64,000 nucleotides of DNA from Polytrichum commune (lineage: Eukaryota > Streptophyta > Polytrichopsida > Polytrichales > Polytrichaceae), in NCBI GenBank assembly GCA_950295325.1, contig OX485807.1, positions 41,510,440 through 41,574,439 on the forward strand, in the 5' to 3' direction. Positions 10,919 through 21,419 of this stretch are shown here, one piece after another; position 1 is the stretch's first letter; each line of letters starts with the position of its first letter. The position numbers and the translations under genes were made by a program. A model generated the notes under the pieces. The model did not search any database, had not been told where the DNA came from, and saw only the letters and a list, made by a program, of their open reading frames with translations.

Positions 10919-11446
10919 CTACAGAGTTCAAAGTTGGAGAGGGCGCCAACACGCGAGGAGATTGAAGCGGAGCTCCAATCGCGGAGAGAGGATGCAACAC
11001 AGAGGGCAGATAAGAGCCACATGTCCGACGACTCCCGTGGAGGAGCCATGGTAGATCACAGTTCTCCGTCGATCCGCGTGTCGAATGCGGGCGAGGACCG
11101 AGACCTATACAAACAGATGCTCAGGTTGGAGGAGAGCATGAAACTGATAATGGCCGCTCTCAAAATTGGAGGGGTGGACAACACAAAAACCGCGAAGGAG
11201 AACATTGGAGGGCTTATTGGAGCTAGTAATGTGGAAAACCCATCCATAGAAATTGCTCCTTCAGAGACACACAATGAATTTAAGGAGAATGAGGTAATTG
11301 TAGGGACTCAGATAGTGGAGAAGGTGGAATGGAAGTGGTTGGAGGAGCATAAACATATGGAAAGAATTCTAAATTCATCCCCTGACGGTCGCCAGTTATG
11401 TGAGCTCAATATTGTGCCCACATGTCAACTTAATCATAAAAATTAA

Positions 11447-12620
11447 TAAAACCTTAGAATTTGTGTTAGCTTGAGTAATCAAAAAGATAAAAAATAATGA
11501 TGTGTTAAAGTCTAGATTGAATTGAATTAAGTAGTAAGTTAGGAATTATGTAGGGCAAGAGGCTGAGGAGAATTAATGGTGGATCAGATTAAGTAGTTAA
11601 GTGTGAGTTCTAGGGGGAGGTAAAAGCAACTAAGGAAGTGGGGAAGTGGAGTCTTAAAAGGGGAAAGGCCAAGGAAAGAGGCCTATCCCCGTTTTTCTTT
11701 TCGGGTGGCCCGAAAAATGCCGGGCAACGTGAGAAAAAATGAGAGGCTTGGAGGGGTCTCGGGAAGCAAGGGAGCAAGGGCTCATTATGCATGTAGGTGG
11801 GGTAGAAGAGGAGAGCGGAAGAGAGAGAGGCGGAAGCGCTGCCTCAGTGGGGAATGAGTTTTCTTGAACATCCGGTGTACGCAAGCCTTAGAGCGTGAGT
11901 ATTCAGAGGAAAACTACACCGAATTTGGGCCCATTAGCTGTAGAAGGAGCTTGGATGCATTGTTGAGGGAGGCAGAGATTGGGAAGCCAACGGCGAGGAG
12001 CACACTGGAGCGTAGATGGGCCGACCGTGAAGCTAGGAGAGGCGGCCATCAGTGCCAGAGGACGAGAATGTGCTATTCGTTGCAGGGCAAAGCGACACCA
12101 ACGTGACAAGGATGGGATCCAGTAGAGGAGAGAGGAGTGGGGCGAGCTAAGCCCCGATGATACAAAGTTTCACAAGCAGCCTTCCACTGATGCGTCCGGA
12201 CAACACTCTTCACATATGTGCTACTCATTAGGATAATGTATCTTGGCAGATGCTCGAACGCGGGAAGTGGCCGGACTGGATGCAGAGGAGTAGTCCCCCC
12301 GCAATCCAACCTGTTGTTGCCGAAGAAGGTCCGAAGCGGACGTCTCGCCTCGAGTGTGACTTCTTCGAAGTTTGTAAGTGTACAAGTATTTGTAAGGAGG
12401 AGTCAAGGCACACCTTATAGATCGCCATTGTGTTAGTTGTTGCAAAAATCCTTGAATTATTTTCCATCCTCACACACAGCGCGGGATCAAAATAGTCAAC
12501 TCCTGCTTCCTCCGTTTCAGTAGTAATGGTCGTTCTTTTCGGCTTAATGTTTCATGCCAGCATTATCAACATCCCTGCATGGCACTTGGGGTTTCCTGAG
12601 GATGAGGGAGCCGGTAGTGC
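11447..12620. other. No recognised gene; GC-richer stretch with short frames
   Basis: From about 11,640 to 12,430 the DNA is GC-richer than its surroundings and has several overlapping open frames of 60-80 codons on both strands. None shows a recognisable domain. It may be further decayed transposon or gene sequence. Confidence 0.3.
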
Positions 12621-12628
12621 TCTAGTAG

Positions 12629-13143
12629 TCCCGGGTACGCAACTCCCATATTATATGGTCCTGATTATAATCACTTATAATGCGTTTTAGTCCAATATTG
12701 AGTGATACAATTTGTTTAATGTAGGAAACCCTTGTAGCCCTTCTAACAAGGAATCCAAAAATGTAATTATATATAGGAAATGAATATATTTTGAAGCATA
12801 TAATTGCATTAAAAACCTAATTATATGATTTTTTAATACATGTATCATAGGTCAAACTACCCAACTTTTTGGACTTTTTAATAAAATTTTAACATTGTGA
12901 ATGAATTATAATTTTAATGGGAGGCTTAATAAATATGCAACCCATTTATTTTTTCATCTCATTTATTTAATTTGGTCTTCACCCAGCTTTTTTTTTCATC
13001 TCATTTTATTTAATTTGGTCTTCATCCAACTTTTTGATCATTTTAATTTGATATAATTTGGTATAATTTTTACAAAAGCCGTCCTCTAAGCCGTTTTAAG
13101 TACGATGCCCCCTGCGTATAATATGGGAGTTGCGTACCCGGGA
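12629..13143. mobile_element. 515 bp TIR element (MITE) with perfect 27 bp TIRs
   Basis: The left terminus starts TCCCGGGTACGCAACTCCCA and continues to TATTATA. The right terminus, ending at 13,143, is its exact reverse complement over 27 bp. The sequence TAGTAG flanks both sides (12,623-12,628 and 13,144-13,149), consistent with a 6 bp target duplication. The interior is AT-rich and non-coding, with an internal tandem duplication near 12,945-13,036. Perfect TIRs suggest recent activity. The superfamily is undetermined. Confidence 0.85.
12945..13036. repeat. Two-copy tandem repeat inside the TIR element
   Basis: TTTTTTCATCTCATTTATTT followed by AATTTGGTCTTCACCCA is repeated as TTTTTTCATCTCATTTTATT followed by TAATTTGGTCTTCATCCA, about 46 bp apart. 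Confidence 0.75.
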
Positions 13144-14240
13144 TAGTAGTCCTGCGGAGACACCTGACATCTTACAGCTGGATGGATGGGAACGGAATTC
13201 CTTGATTCCTTAACGGCAACCAACTGTTGCTCAAGGTGTCTTACACACAGTAATTTAGTTCTTCTCAAGGAAGTATAGAGGAAGATTTTTGCAGATATGG
13301 TAACTGGAGGCTATGACGATGCCCTAGTACATTAGCTAGGTAGATCAATTCAAACCGAATTGGGGACGCATGTCCACAATTGTGGGTTGTGTGGCTTAGT
13401 CTTGTAGCTTCTAGAGGTGCTACCAGGTGCGATGAAGCTCAAGGTGGGGGCTCAAATTGTGGAGCAGTCTTGTCCCCCAATGCGAGGGTTGCATTGGATA
13501 ATTGATGGGTAGCCTGAACTTACGAACATATTCATTCCGGGGGGGGGGGATTGGATCATGTTTATCATAACTATGTAGTACAACGCAGATCTTACTTGTT
13601 GCAGTTTGGACTTTATTATTAGCATCCAAAGGTGTGAGGCAGTCCTTGCAACAAGAACACGTCAACCATGATGCCGAATCATTGACACTACTAGAGAAAC
13701 AGTGAAGTGTATACTCTTGTCAACCTCGCTAGCTGGGGTTCCCCAGGGTGGCAGGCATGCCCATTTCCTCACCGAAGACTAAGGATTGAATTTTTGCCTA
13801 TTTTGTGCTGATACTTCTTGTTATCCGATGATTGAGTGAGGGCACAACCCTCAAAGTGCTGGGATGTGGGAAGGTGTAGGGAGTCAAGGATGATGGCTCA
13901 GTTGCGGTGCAGTTGAACGCATGAACTGGGGTCTGGAGCGGGAGACAATGCAAGGAGCTAATCGGACGGCACACTCACTCTTGCTTTTGGCCTGGTCCTC
14001 CCTCTCTCTGTGAGGAGGTGTCCTGACGTGGAGGCTCACAAGGCATCACCGAATTCGGATTGGCTGGAGCCGCCAAGGAGCATTCACATCCTCTCAACCC
14101 CATGTTGTGCACTGATGGTTGTGGACCCGGAGAGAATTTTGTAGTTTCTATTATGTAGCTGAGTTGGGGTAGTGAGTGTGGGGTAGGTTGTAAGCCAAGT
14201 CTCCGCTTGTGGAGAATCATTAAAATTAGGGGAAGGGGCA
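13144..14240. other. No recognised gene; G tract and a solo CACTA-like end
   Basis: This contains an 11 bp G run at 13,539-13,549 and a CACTACTAGAGAAACAG word near 13,688 resembling a CACTA terminus. No matching right end was found. Short open frames on either strand show no recognisable domain. Confidence 0.3.
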
Positions 14241-15090
14241 CGGAGTGAAGGCATTGATGGAACATTGTATGTAATCAAGCATTTGTGAATGCTTACACTC
14301 TCTAATAAATAAGGGTGTTATACAAACCACTTCTCCCATTTGAATTGAAGTGTACTTGCTTATGAGGATGTTAAGTTTGGAATGTGGCACATGACCTCCC
14401 ACCCGGACTAGGACGAAATTGAAGGGTGGGGATGATTGTTGCTCACAATCACGTAAAGGGTAAACCAAACCAAGAACCATGAGCCCCACCAAGTCACCAA
14501 AGCAAGGACCACCCCCACCGCACCGGCTAAGAACAACCCCCAAGCCACCAATTGTAACTACCCAAAGAGCCAAACTAAACTACATATGTTGACATTTCCA
14601 ACCCCGAGTGATTCGCAAATTGTCACATCTACAAAGGACATTCCTAGCACTCCAAGTTTCGTCAAAACCTTTGAAAGGGGCTTCGGCCGAGTATGCACTT
14701 ATGTTAACAAACTTAACCACCATGTCCCAAGCAACCTTGGCGTACAACATGAGGTCATTCCAAATGAGGTGTTTGACCTTAGAGTCACACCAATGTTCTT
14801 GATTGAAGACTTGGTCATTTCGCTCAATCCAAATAGTCCAAAGAGTAAGGCCCTGGAGAAGGTGCCACATCTTAATCTTCTTGGCAAACTTCTAAGGAAT
14901 TCTCTCCCCAAAGAGAGTTTGTTTCCTATGGAAGCTATCATAGCTATTGGTATGGACCTTGCAAAGTTCATGCATGATGAAAGTGGCCCACCACCAAGCT
15001 CTCCGGGCTTGAATACAATCCCATAACTTATGTTTAACCGACTCAATCATGTTATCAAGTTCCTCTTCCAAATAACAAGATTTATGATTA
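14240..15090 (-). pseudogene. LINE (non-LTR retrotransposon) ORF2 C-terminus and 3' region, decayed
   Basis: On the minus strand from about 15,075, a frame reads ESVKHKLWDCIQARRAWWWA. It passes an in-frame TAG near 14,897, then continues MWHLLQGLTLWTIWIERNDQ to a stop just before 14,580. H-xx-W-x-C followed by LWTIWIERND-xx-FN is characteristic of the zinc-finger-like C-terminal domain (zf-RVT type) of plant LINE reverse transcriptases. The sequence beyond the stop (to about 14,240) probably is the LINE 3' region; no poly(A) tail is obvious. The polymerase and endonuclease domains are absent, so this is a 5'-truncated remnant, as is usual for LINEs. Confidence 0.65.
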
Positions 15091-15194
15091 TAATGAATGT
15101 TAAAACCAATTCACATCTAAGCTCATCATAAAAAGACCAAAACATTATGTATGGATGTCTTTTTTGATGGTGCATCACAACTTTTGTCTTGTAA

Positions 15195-16430
15195 TATACA
15201 TTGGTTAGCAAAAGTCTTCGGATATGACGCCTTGTTCTACAAAATGAAGTAGTAATCCTATGGAAGTTATCATAAAATTAATATAAGATCACATAGTTGT
15301 AACAAACATGTAGCACAACATTCATAACCAAGAATGTCAATAAAAAATTTAACCAAAAATGAAACACATGATATGAGTGTACAATTCTTTATGCAAAAAG
15401 TGAAGTTGTCCTTTATTTACTATGGAAATAGAACCTTGAGCTTCAAAATCAATTTGATAGCTAGCAGGCACAACCACAAAGCTTTTATAATCACTACCAC
15501 GGTGTATAGCCACCTTTTTCTTTATAAACGTCGGCTGCTCTTTCAGGCATAGACATGATCAACTTCCTCACAATATCAACCTCAATGCCATACCAAATTG
15601 CTTGTAGTTTCTCCCACAAGTCCTCTTTGTTAGTGAATTTCTTCTCAAACATTCTCATACAATGATCTATCCATTCCAAAGGTGTTCTATAGGAATGCTA
15701 GCAACCAATCTATAACATACTTAAAAGTATGTTTGGGTTCATTGTCATGTTGGAAGATGACATTCTCCTCTCCTAAATCATGCATGTGTATAGTATTCAT
15801 AAGCTCCATCTCCAAAACTTCACGATAAACGTATTTATCCATCTTCCCTTCTATAAGGCGAAGGTTGCCAACTCCCTCCCAACTCATGAATTCCCAAACC
15901 ATAATACTCCCCCCCCCCCCCCGATATTTGACAGTATGTTGCACATGTCGGTTCAAAAGATGCTCTCCACTCCTCCAGCAAAATATTGCCGCCCATTTGA
16001 GCCAAACAAATTGAATTTTGACTCATCCGAAAAAAACCACATAACTCCAGTCCAACCAAGTTACATGTTTGCACTTCTTTGCCCATGAATATTGATGCAC
16101 CTTGTGTTTTTTGGTCAATAATGCCTTCTTAGTATTCACACATGCTTTCAATCCTTGCCTTTAAAGACTCTTTCTAACTGTATCATCACTCAAATCTAAT
16201 CCTTGAGATTGCATTTCTCTAACCACTGCTGCAGCTATACCATTAGATGGATCAACTAATAGCCTTACAACCTCACGATTAGCTCGTTCACCAAAAATTT
16301 GAAGTCTTCCATATGAATGTGCAGCTTTTAAATCACCTCTCATAATGAACCTTTGCACTATGTCATGGCATGTGCTTAAAGAAATCCCTAACACTATTGA
16401 AACTACTTATTTATCTTCGTTTCTAGTAGT
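15195..16430 (-). pseudogene. Tc1-type (Tc1/mariner) transposase, decayed element
   Basis: Minus-strand pieces appear in the correct order. An N-terminal helix-turn-helix part spans 16,394-16,161 (GISLSTCHDIVQRFIMRGDL, later DLSDDTVRKSL). The first catalytic Asp is in FSDESKFNLFGSNGRQY (about 16,030-15,980), the second in FQHDNEPKHT (about 15,755-15,725), and the Glu in PIEHLWNG (about 15,694-15,671). The C-terminal part spans 15,679-15,494. Frameshifts occur at about 16,025, at a run of 14 C (15,909-15,922), and near 15,690, where around 15 residues usually containing SPDLN are missing. A Tc1-like terminus, CATTGGTTAGCAAAAGTCTT, starts next to TA near 15,197. The other terminus was not found. 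It cannot encode a working enzyme. Confidence 0.8.
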
Positions 16431-16639
16431 CAACAATAACAGATAAATGTTTTAGATAAAGGAAATTTGATTGTTAGTGCTACAACCACTTAAGTAAATA
16501 CTAGAAATGTAACTACTAAAGTCAATGACAGATTGTCCAAGGCATACCTCAATTTTGCATTGATGGTCATGATTGTCCAATGAATGCATACATAACCTAA
16601 TAGGTCCCTTTCACAAGTCATATTCCTAGCGTACATGCT

Positions 16640-17290
16640 TCACATTGCCCCTTCAACTCATTGGTCATTGCTATTTGAAATCTAAACATTTATGTGGCTC
16701 CCCATTACTAATGACTCTAAATGGAACAAGATCCACAAATTATGTTCTAGTTATTGATGACATTGAAGTGACAAATTTAATTTCTCCTCTGCATGCAAAT
16801 GTTAATATCATTTGTGCAAATGTTTTATGTAGTGTCTAGAGGTACAATTCAACGACAAAAAGGAATTTTGGGAACAAGATTTAGGCTCAAGAGAAGACTT
16901 AGATGGGAATGGGGAAGAGGACTTAGATGGGGAAGAAGATTTAGATGGACTAGAGGATTTAGATGGGGAAGAGGACAAAGTCTCAAAAAGAGATGATTCA
17001 AGCAAGACAAATTGGAAGCATTTGCAAACAATGTGATATGAGTACATGGGCCAAGATATATATGGCAAAGGATGAAGATTTTATTCAAGTGGGGTTATGG
17101 GAAACAACAACATGATGAAATTTCCATTAGGATCGATGGGTTATGAGGACCATTGACAATTGATGAATGATGGCATAAATATATGGGCCCTAGAAGAAGT
17201 AGCCCTCAAGGACATGGAGGTATAAGGGGATTTATGAGACAAAACCCTACAATGGATGTCCCACTGGAATAGTAATCATTTGATCTATTC
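16640..17290 (+). pseudogene. Coding-like remnant with an 18 bp acidic repeat
   Basis: After a possible acceptor near 16,841, the + strand reads VQFNDKKEFWEQDLGSREDL, then several copies of DLDGEE-type units (16,900-16,980, about 18 bp each, GACTTAGATGGGGAAGAG). A basic segment and a TGA near 17,036 follow, with more coding-like sequence beyond. An open stretch at 16,645-16,839 could be an earlier part. No family is recognised. The stop codons suggest a decayed gene or transposon protein. Confidence 0.35.
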
Positions 17291-17299
17291 ATTTTATGA

Positions 17300-19060
17300 T
17301 TCATATGTATTAACCCCAACATTTTTTTATCCTTAATTCTAGGATAAAACTATATTGAGAGGTTTTGACCCGCATTTTTTTTTATCATAGACTGATGGGA
17401 CAACATAAGGATTTTAGGATAAAAACATTGGAAGCGTTAAGCACAGTTTGGGCCACAGTTTACAAAATGTAGAAAGCCTGGGCGGGGATGATCATTATAG
17501 GTAGAGATAGTGTCTAAAAATAAATTGTTGGGCTATTATGGGCTCCGATGTGTTAGGGCTATTGGTGCCACAACTCTCATTTGAACAAATGGCCTTTTGG
17601 CTACAACAGACATCCATTAAATTTTATCCTTAATTCTAGGATAAACTGATTTTCTCCGTGGCCGTGTTTAGTGTGACTTTCGGGAAGACTTAACTTTGAA
17701 ACAAGAGGTTCTCGAAAGTGCACCTTTCATGGAGATGTAGATATGCTCAAGTACTCCAAGTCCACCTAACATAGTTATGCCCCTACAAGCGCCGTTGCGA
17801 AGTTGCTTCGCGTAAAATTTTGATCCTTTCTTTTATCCCAAACTCCGTGGATGGTGGGGTTAAGAGTAATAGCATTTGTATGTCTTTATTGTTCCGAATG
17901 CATATCAATCCCTTGTATGTAGATGTCAAATACTTCTAGGCAAGCCTTTCGTATATAACTATGGTATAAAATCACTAGAAAATCGCAAAGTATTATGTAA
18001 AGTCTTTGACAATAATGTAAGGTTTCCTTCTAAATAAGAGATCCATACACATATTTGACATATATTATCTTTACCCCATTTTGTATGTATAAGTTGGAAC
18101 ACCTTCTAATCCTTGAACCTTAAAATACATATGACATGTATTTTAGCTCAATTTTTTTATTTAACCCCTCGAATGTTGTATTTGATGTGGTCTCACATGC
18201 CATTGTAAATAATTGAATAGTGGGTTCCCTGAGTGTAGGAGAAAACATTCTAAACCATAGTCTATTAATATTGCCAAAATTTGAATTGCAACATTCAATA
18301 TACAAATCAAGCCAATTAATTATTGAAATAACTTTGGTGAATTTGTCATCTAAGAGTCTAGAGAAATAGATTTAGAGAGAGAATGCCAATATGTGGTTGG
18401 CATCAACGAAAGATGCTCCACCCTTGGGCATAGAGTTAAGCTCATATGCTTTTCCGAAATCTCACATTGAATACAAGGCTATGCCCCAATTGTATAAACC
18501 CAAACATGATTAAGAAACATACAAACATAACAGAGAAAATATAGTAAGTACTTGTCTAGATACATAAAGTACTCTTAAAACTTACATAGAAGTTCACAAC
18601 ACTACTCATTTTTCATGACACATAAGCTTCCTAGGTGTGACAATGCATTCTTTAGCGCTCTAGACTTCTAGTCCTCAACTGTGGGCTAAAATAATGAATA
18701 ATAAAAACAAAAACATTCGTATTGAGATTAGTTTACTAACATTTTCACATTAAGTTTACATGTATGCATCATGCCCTGCTACTAGGCTTGGGTTTTGCAA
18801 CGTCTACGTACTCTTATCTCAAAGACTAAGGCAACGGACTTTCATCTTTGTGAGATATTATTTATGTGTGTAATTCTAAAGATATCACTTGGTGTAAGAC
18901 AACCGAGCCTTGTCTACGGGTTCTTGTTTTTTTATCATGACTTAAATCCAAACTAAGAGGTTGTTGACTTTGTATTTATATGTTTAGCTATTCACAACTA
19001 ACATGCCTCAAGTCTTAACAAGGGCGGCCATGAGTACTTCCGGTCGCACCCACCCACACA
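17300..19060. other. No gene seen; palindromic TTTATCC...GGATAAA words
   Basis: AT-rich intergenic DNA. The imperfect palindrome TTTATCCTTAATTCTAGG followed by ATAAA occurs near 17,326 and again near 17,623, with a related GGATTTTAGGATAAAA between them (about 17,409). These may be ends of a small element. No coding region is supported. Confidence 0.4.
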
Positions 19061-19084
19061 AAGGACTTCAGACCTTGAACAACT

Positions 19085-19255
19085 GCCAAAATAACTATGG
19101 TTAACTAGATTTTTTACAATAGAATTTTGGCTATAACTCTAATTAAATAGAAAATTTTCAAACCGATTTAAAGTACAACTACAGTTAGCTAGAAAAATTT
19201 AAGACTAGATTCAAAAACAACTATAGTTAACTAGAAACTTTTAGACAAATATAAC
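19085..19255 (+). repeat. Short tandem repeat, about 3 units of 60-75 bp
   Basis: The word AACTATGGTTAACTAGA recurs in altered form at about 19,091, 19,168 and 19,229 (ACAACTACAGTTAGCTAGAA and ACAACTATAGTTAACTAGAA), each followed by related AT-rich sequence. Confidence 0.6.
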
Positions 19256-19889
19256 ATGATAGTCCCAAATTTTGTAAGGAGCCGGTTGGCAAGTTCTTTC
19301 ATTTATCTCGAAAATGAAATGAAATATAATATAATAACATTTAAAGAGACCTTATGTTAGAATTGGTGCTTGTCACCCATCCCAGCCCATCCCAAGAACA
19401 AATAAAACCCACGATTCCTTGTAGCAATTGAACCCATTATACTCTAAGTAGCTCATAGATAATGAGGTCGTGCTCATTGGGTGTTGATTGAGTCTGAGTC
19501 ACAACAATCTAACCTCGTTAATACAAGACTCGTTTACATGACACCCTTGATATTACAACTCATTTTTGCAAGACCAAACTTTTTAGTTCACAATTTTCTC
19601 TTTTATACGACTACGACACTTGATAATGCGACATTTAGAATCTCCATTTTGTCATATTAACGAGGTAGTTAATTCTAAAATTCCTTTCATCTATGTTATG
19701 TACATCTAAAATACATCCATTTTCACTTGGGAATTACTTGGGAACTTCACTTATCATTGGGAACTTAATGAGAACTAGTGTAGATTGGACATGGTTAGGG
19801 TTAGAGTAGCCTCTACCTAGTATGTTCTCTTGTACTCATCGTGATACTCATGTACTCGGATAGAAGGGGAAGAGATTATTGAGCTATAA

Positions 19890-20225
19890 TTGAGTACTAA
19901 TGAGTTGTTGGATGTTGCTTTGAGAACCAATTTTGCACAAGACTTTGATCTCAACGTTGATCTAGATTTAATTGATGTAGATGATGTTGCTCCGCCTACA
20001 GTAAAGCTTGGTGATGCTAAACATCATGCATCATTGTTGTCTAGTTTCCTATTAGAGAACCCTTCATATTTTGGTATTAATGAAATTATTAGTTTTCAAA
20101 AGTTAGTAGGGAATTTAAATAAGATGACAGTTGCTAACTTGGGTAGGCAACACCAAAGATCTTTGGGCTCCTATTTCAAGATGTGGACTCCTAGCAACTC
20201 GCTTAGAGAACAACTCATGCAATAA
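19890..20225 (+). pseudogene. Possible transposase C-terminal fragment (pogo-like?), 111 codons
   Basis: The frame contains FDLNVDLDLIDVDDVAPPTV and then HHASLLSSFLLENPSYFGIN, ending with a stop at 20,223-20,225. The composition is convincingly protein-like, with no membrane segment. It reminds me of C-terminal tails of plant pogo/CENP-B-like transposases, but I cannot verify this. About 250 bp upstream (19,540-19,670) the DNA has words such as TTGATATTAC and TCATATTAACGAGG, resembling termini of plant pogo-derived elements. No start or catalytic domain is seen, so it is probably a fragment. Confidence 0.35.
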
Positions 20226-21005
20226 GTATATCCAAAACTTGATGATAAGAGTTTTACTTAGGTAGCCCGTGTTGCTTGTCCAAAATGAAGTTGCATTACA
20301 AGATATTATCAAAAAATAGTCCTCCAATAGGTGACGACAAACTTAACGTGAAGTACAATAAATAATAATAATAATATATAAAAACAAAAAATTGATATGG
20401 GCATGCAGATTAGTGTTAGGAACATCAAGCTTGAAATTTTCATGTCAAGATATAGATATTTAAGATCCAAAACTCGTGTCAAATATGTGTCAAACAAAAA
20501 ACTAGCAAAATAACTCTGCATGATGATAAAATTTAGGAGTTTAATATGCAACAATGATCCAAGGACACACATGCCTAAACATTTAAAGTTTAGTTCCCAT
20601 TCATGACCCATGTAGCATAATCAATGACTACATGAAAATATACAACTAAGTTCACATAGTTGTAGTCTTACGAGTAAGGTTTGTGTATGACTTATAATTT
20701 CCTATTGACTACCACCACAACTACACGTCTACCCTCTACACTATGTCATTCTTGTCTATTTCAAGAAAGCACAAAGTATAACCGCTTGAGCCATATGATC
20801 GCGAACAACCTTAGGTGAACTTGAGTTGGAGAGCTGTGTGATGGGTGACCATCTCGCATGGTTCAAAGAGCACTTTATAATATCGTGAGAGTGCACGCGT
20901 CATCTTCATTAAAGAAAATATAGAAGAATAATTGTCTCTAACTCACAAATACCCTCCATTAAAATCAACATCAATTCAATGAGATATTTTGTATTCACTT
21001 CTTTG

Positions 21006-21398
21006 TCACAATGTAACAATTGAATGCTCGGATATTAGAGTTGTTTTTTTCTCTTGATCATCACCCTCTTCCAAAAAAGAAGTTAATTTCTCAACAGAGT
21101 GTTGAAGTCTGGCAGCCATCAATTGTGTCTTCTTTTGTTGCACCTCGATCTTCTTGTGTTCTACCTCTATAATTTCCTCAAGACTCTTGAATTTAGAATC
21201 AACTGCAAAGTGTTCAATAGTGATGACAAATCCAGTCACAAATACAATTGAAGAAAGCAACCACCTCCGCTCTGAGTAGAACTTCTCATATGTGCCATAG
21301 GAAGGTGTAGGTGGAGGCCTAGGTGATAAAGCTTGGGTTGATGTCATCTTGCGTTCAATGAATGACTTCATTCCATTAAAGGACCCCCTCAAAGACAT
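21006..21398 (-). CDS. Hypothetical protein, 130 aa, one membrane segment plus coiled coil
   Basis: This is an uninterrupted ATG-to-stop frame. The N-terminus is basic and Ser/Pro-rich (residues 1-45, including SPRPPPTPSYGTYEKFYSER). One hydrophobic segment (about 46-66, WLLSSIVFVTGFVITIEHFA) is followed by a charged, helix-forming stretch (about 70-115, LEEIIEVEHKKIEVQQKKTQ) likely to be a coiled coil. The organised layout argues against chance. No family is recognised. It could be a small intronless gene, a terminal exon, or part of a degraded mobile element. No promoter or poly(A) signal was identified. Confidence 0.4.
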   Translation of the reverse strand: MSLRGSFNGMKSFIERKMTSTQALSPRPPPTPSYGTYEKFYSERRWLLSSIVFVTGFVITIEHFAVDSKFKSLEEIIEVEHKKIEVQQKKTQLMAARLQHSVEKLTSFLEEGDDQEKKTTLISEHSIVTL

Positions 21399-21419
21399 TT
21401 TTGCGTAAAAAGTAACACT

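Larger units (their letters stand above)
8573..11446 (+). pseudogene. Decayed open frame interrupted by a CACTA insertion
   Basis: Coding-like + strand sequence can be followed through the duplicated segment, an acidic stretch at 9,002-9,274 (TTEDDDTNHDYLKEDVDID), then in several frames to about 9,990, broken by stops and frameshifts. Directly after CACTA copy 2, the frame resumes at 10,919 and stays open to a stop at 11,444-11,446. It reads SSKLERAPTREEIEAELQSR and includes a possible coiled coil near 11,100-11,160 (YKQMLRLEESMKLIMAAL). Removing the transposon with one CTA copy joins a frame from 9,972 (YAQDTNVMEGK) to this one without a shift. The family is not recognised; a transposon-encoded protein is likely. 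Confidence 0.5.

Noticed and set aside
13688-16428. A CACTA element from CACTACTAGAGAAAC (13,688) to TTTCTAGTAGTC (16,418)
   Set aside because: The right word ends in TAGTAGTC, not TAGTAGTG, there is no matching flanking triplet, and the interior is LINE and Tc1 sequence.
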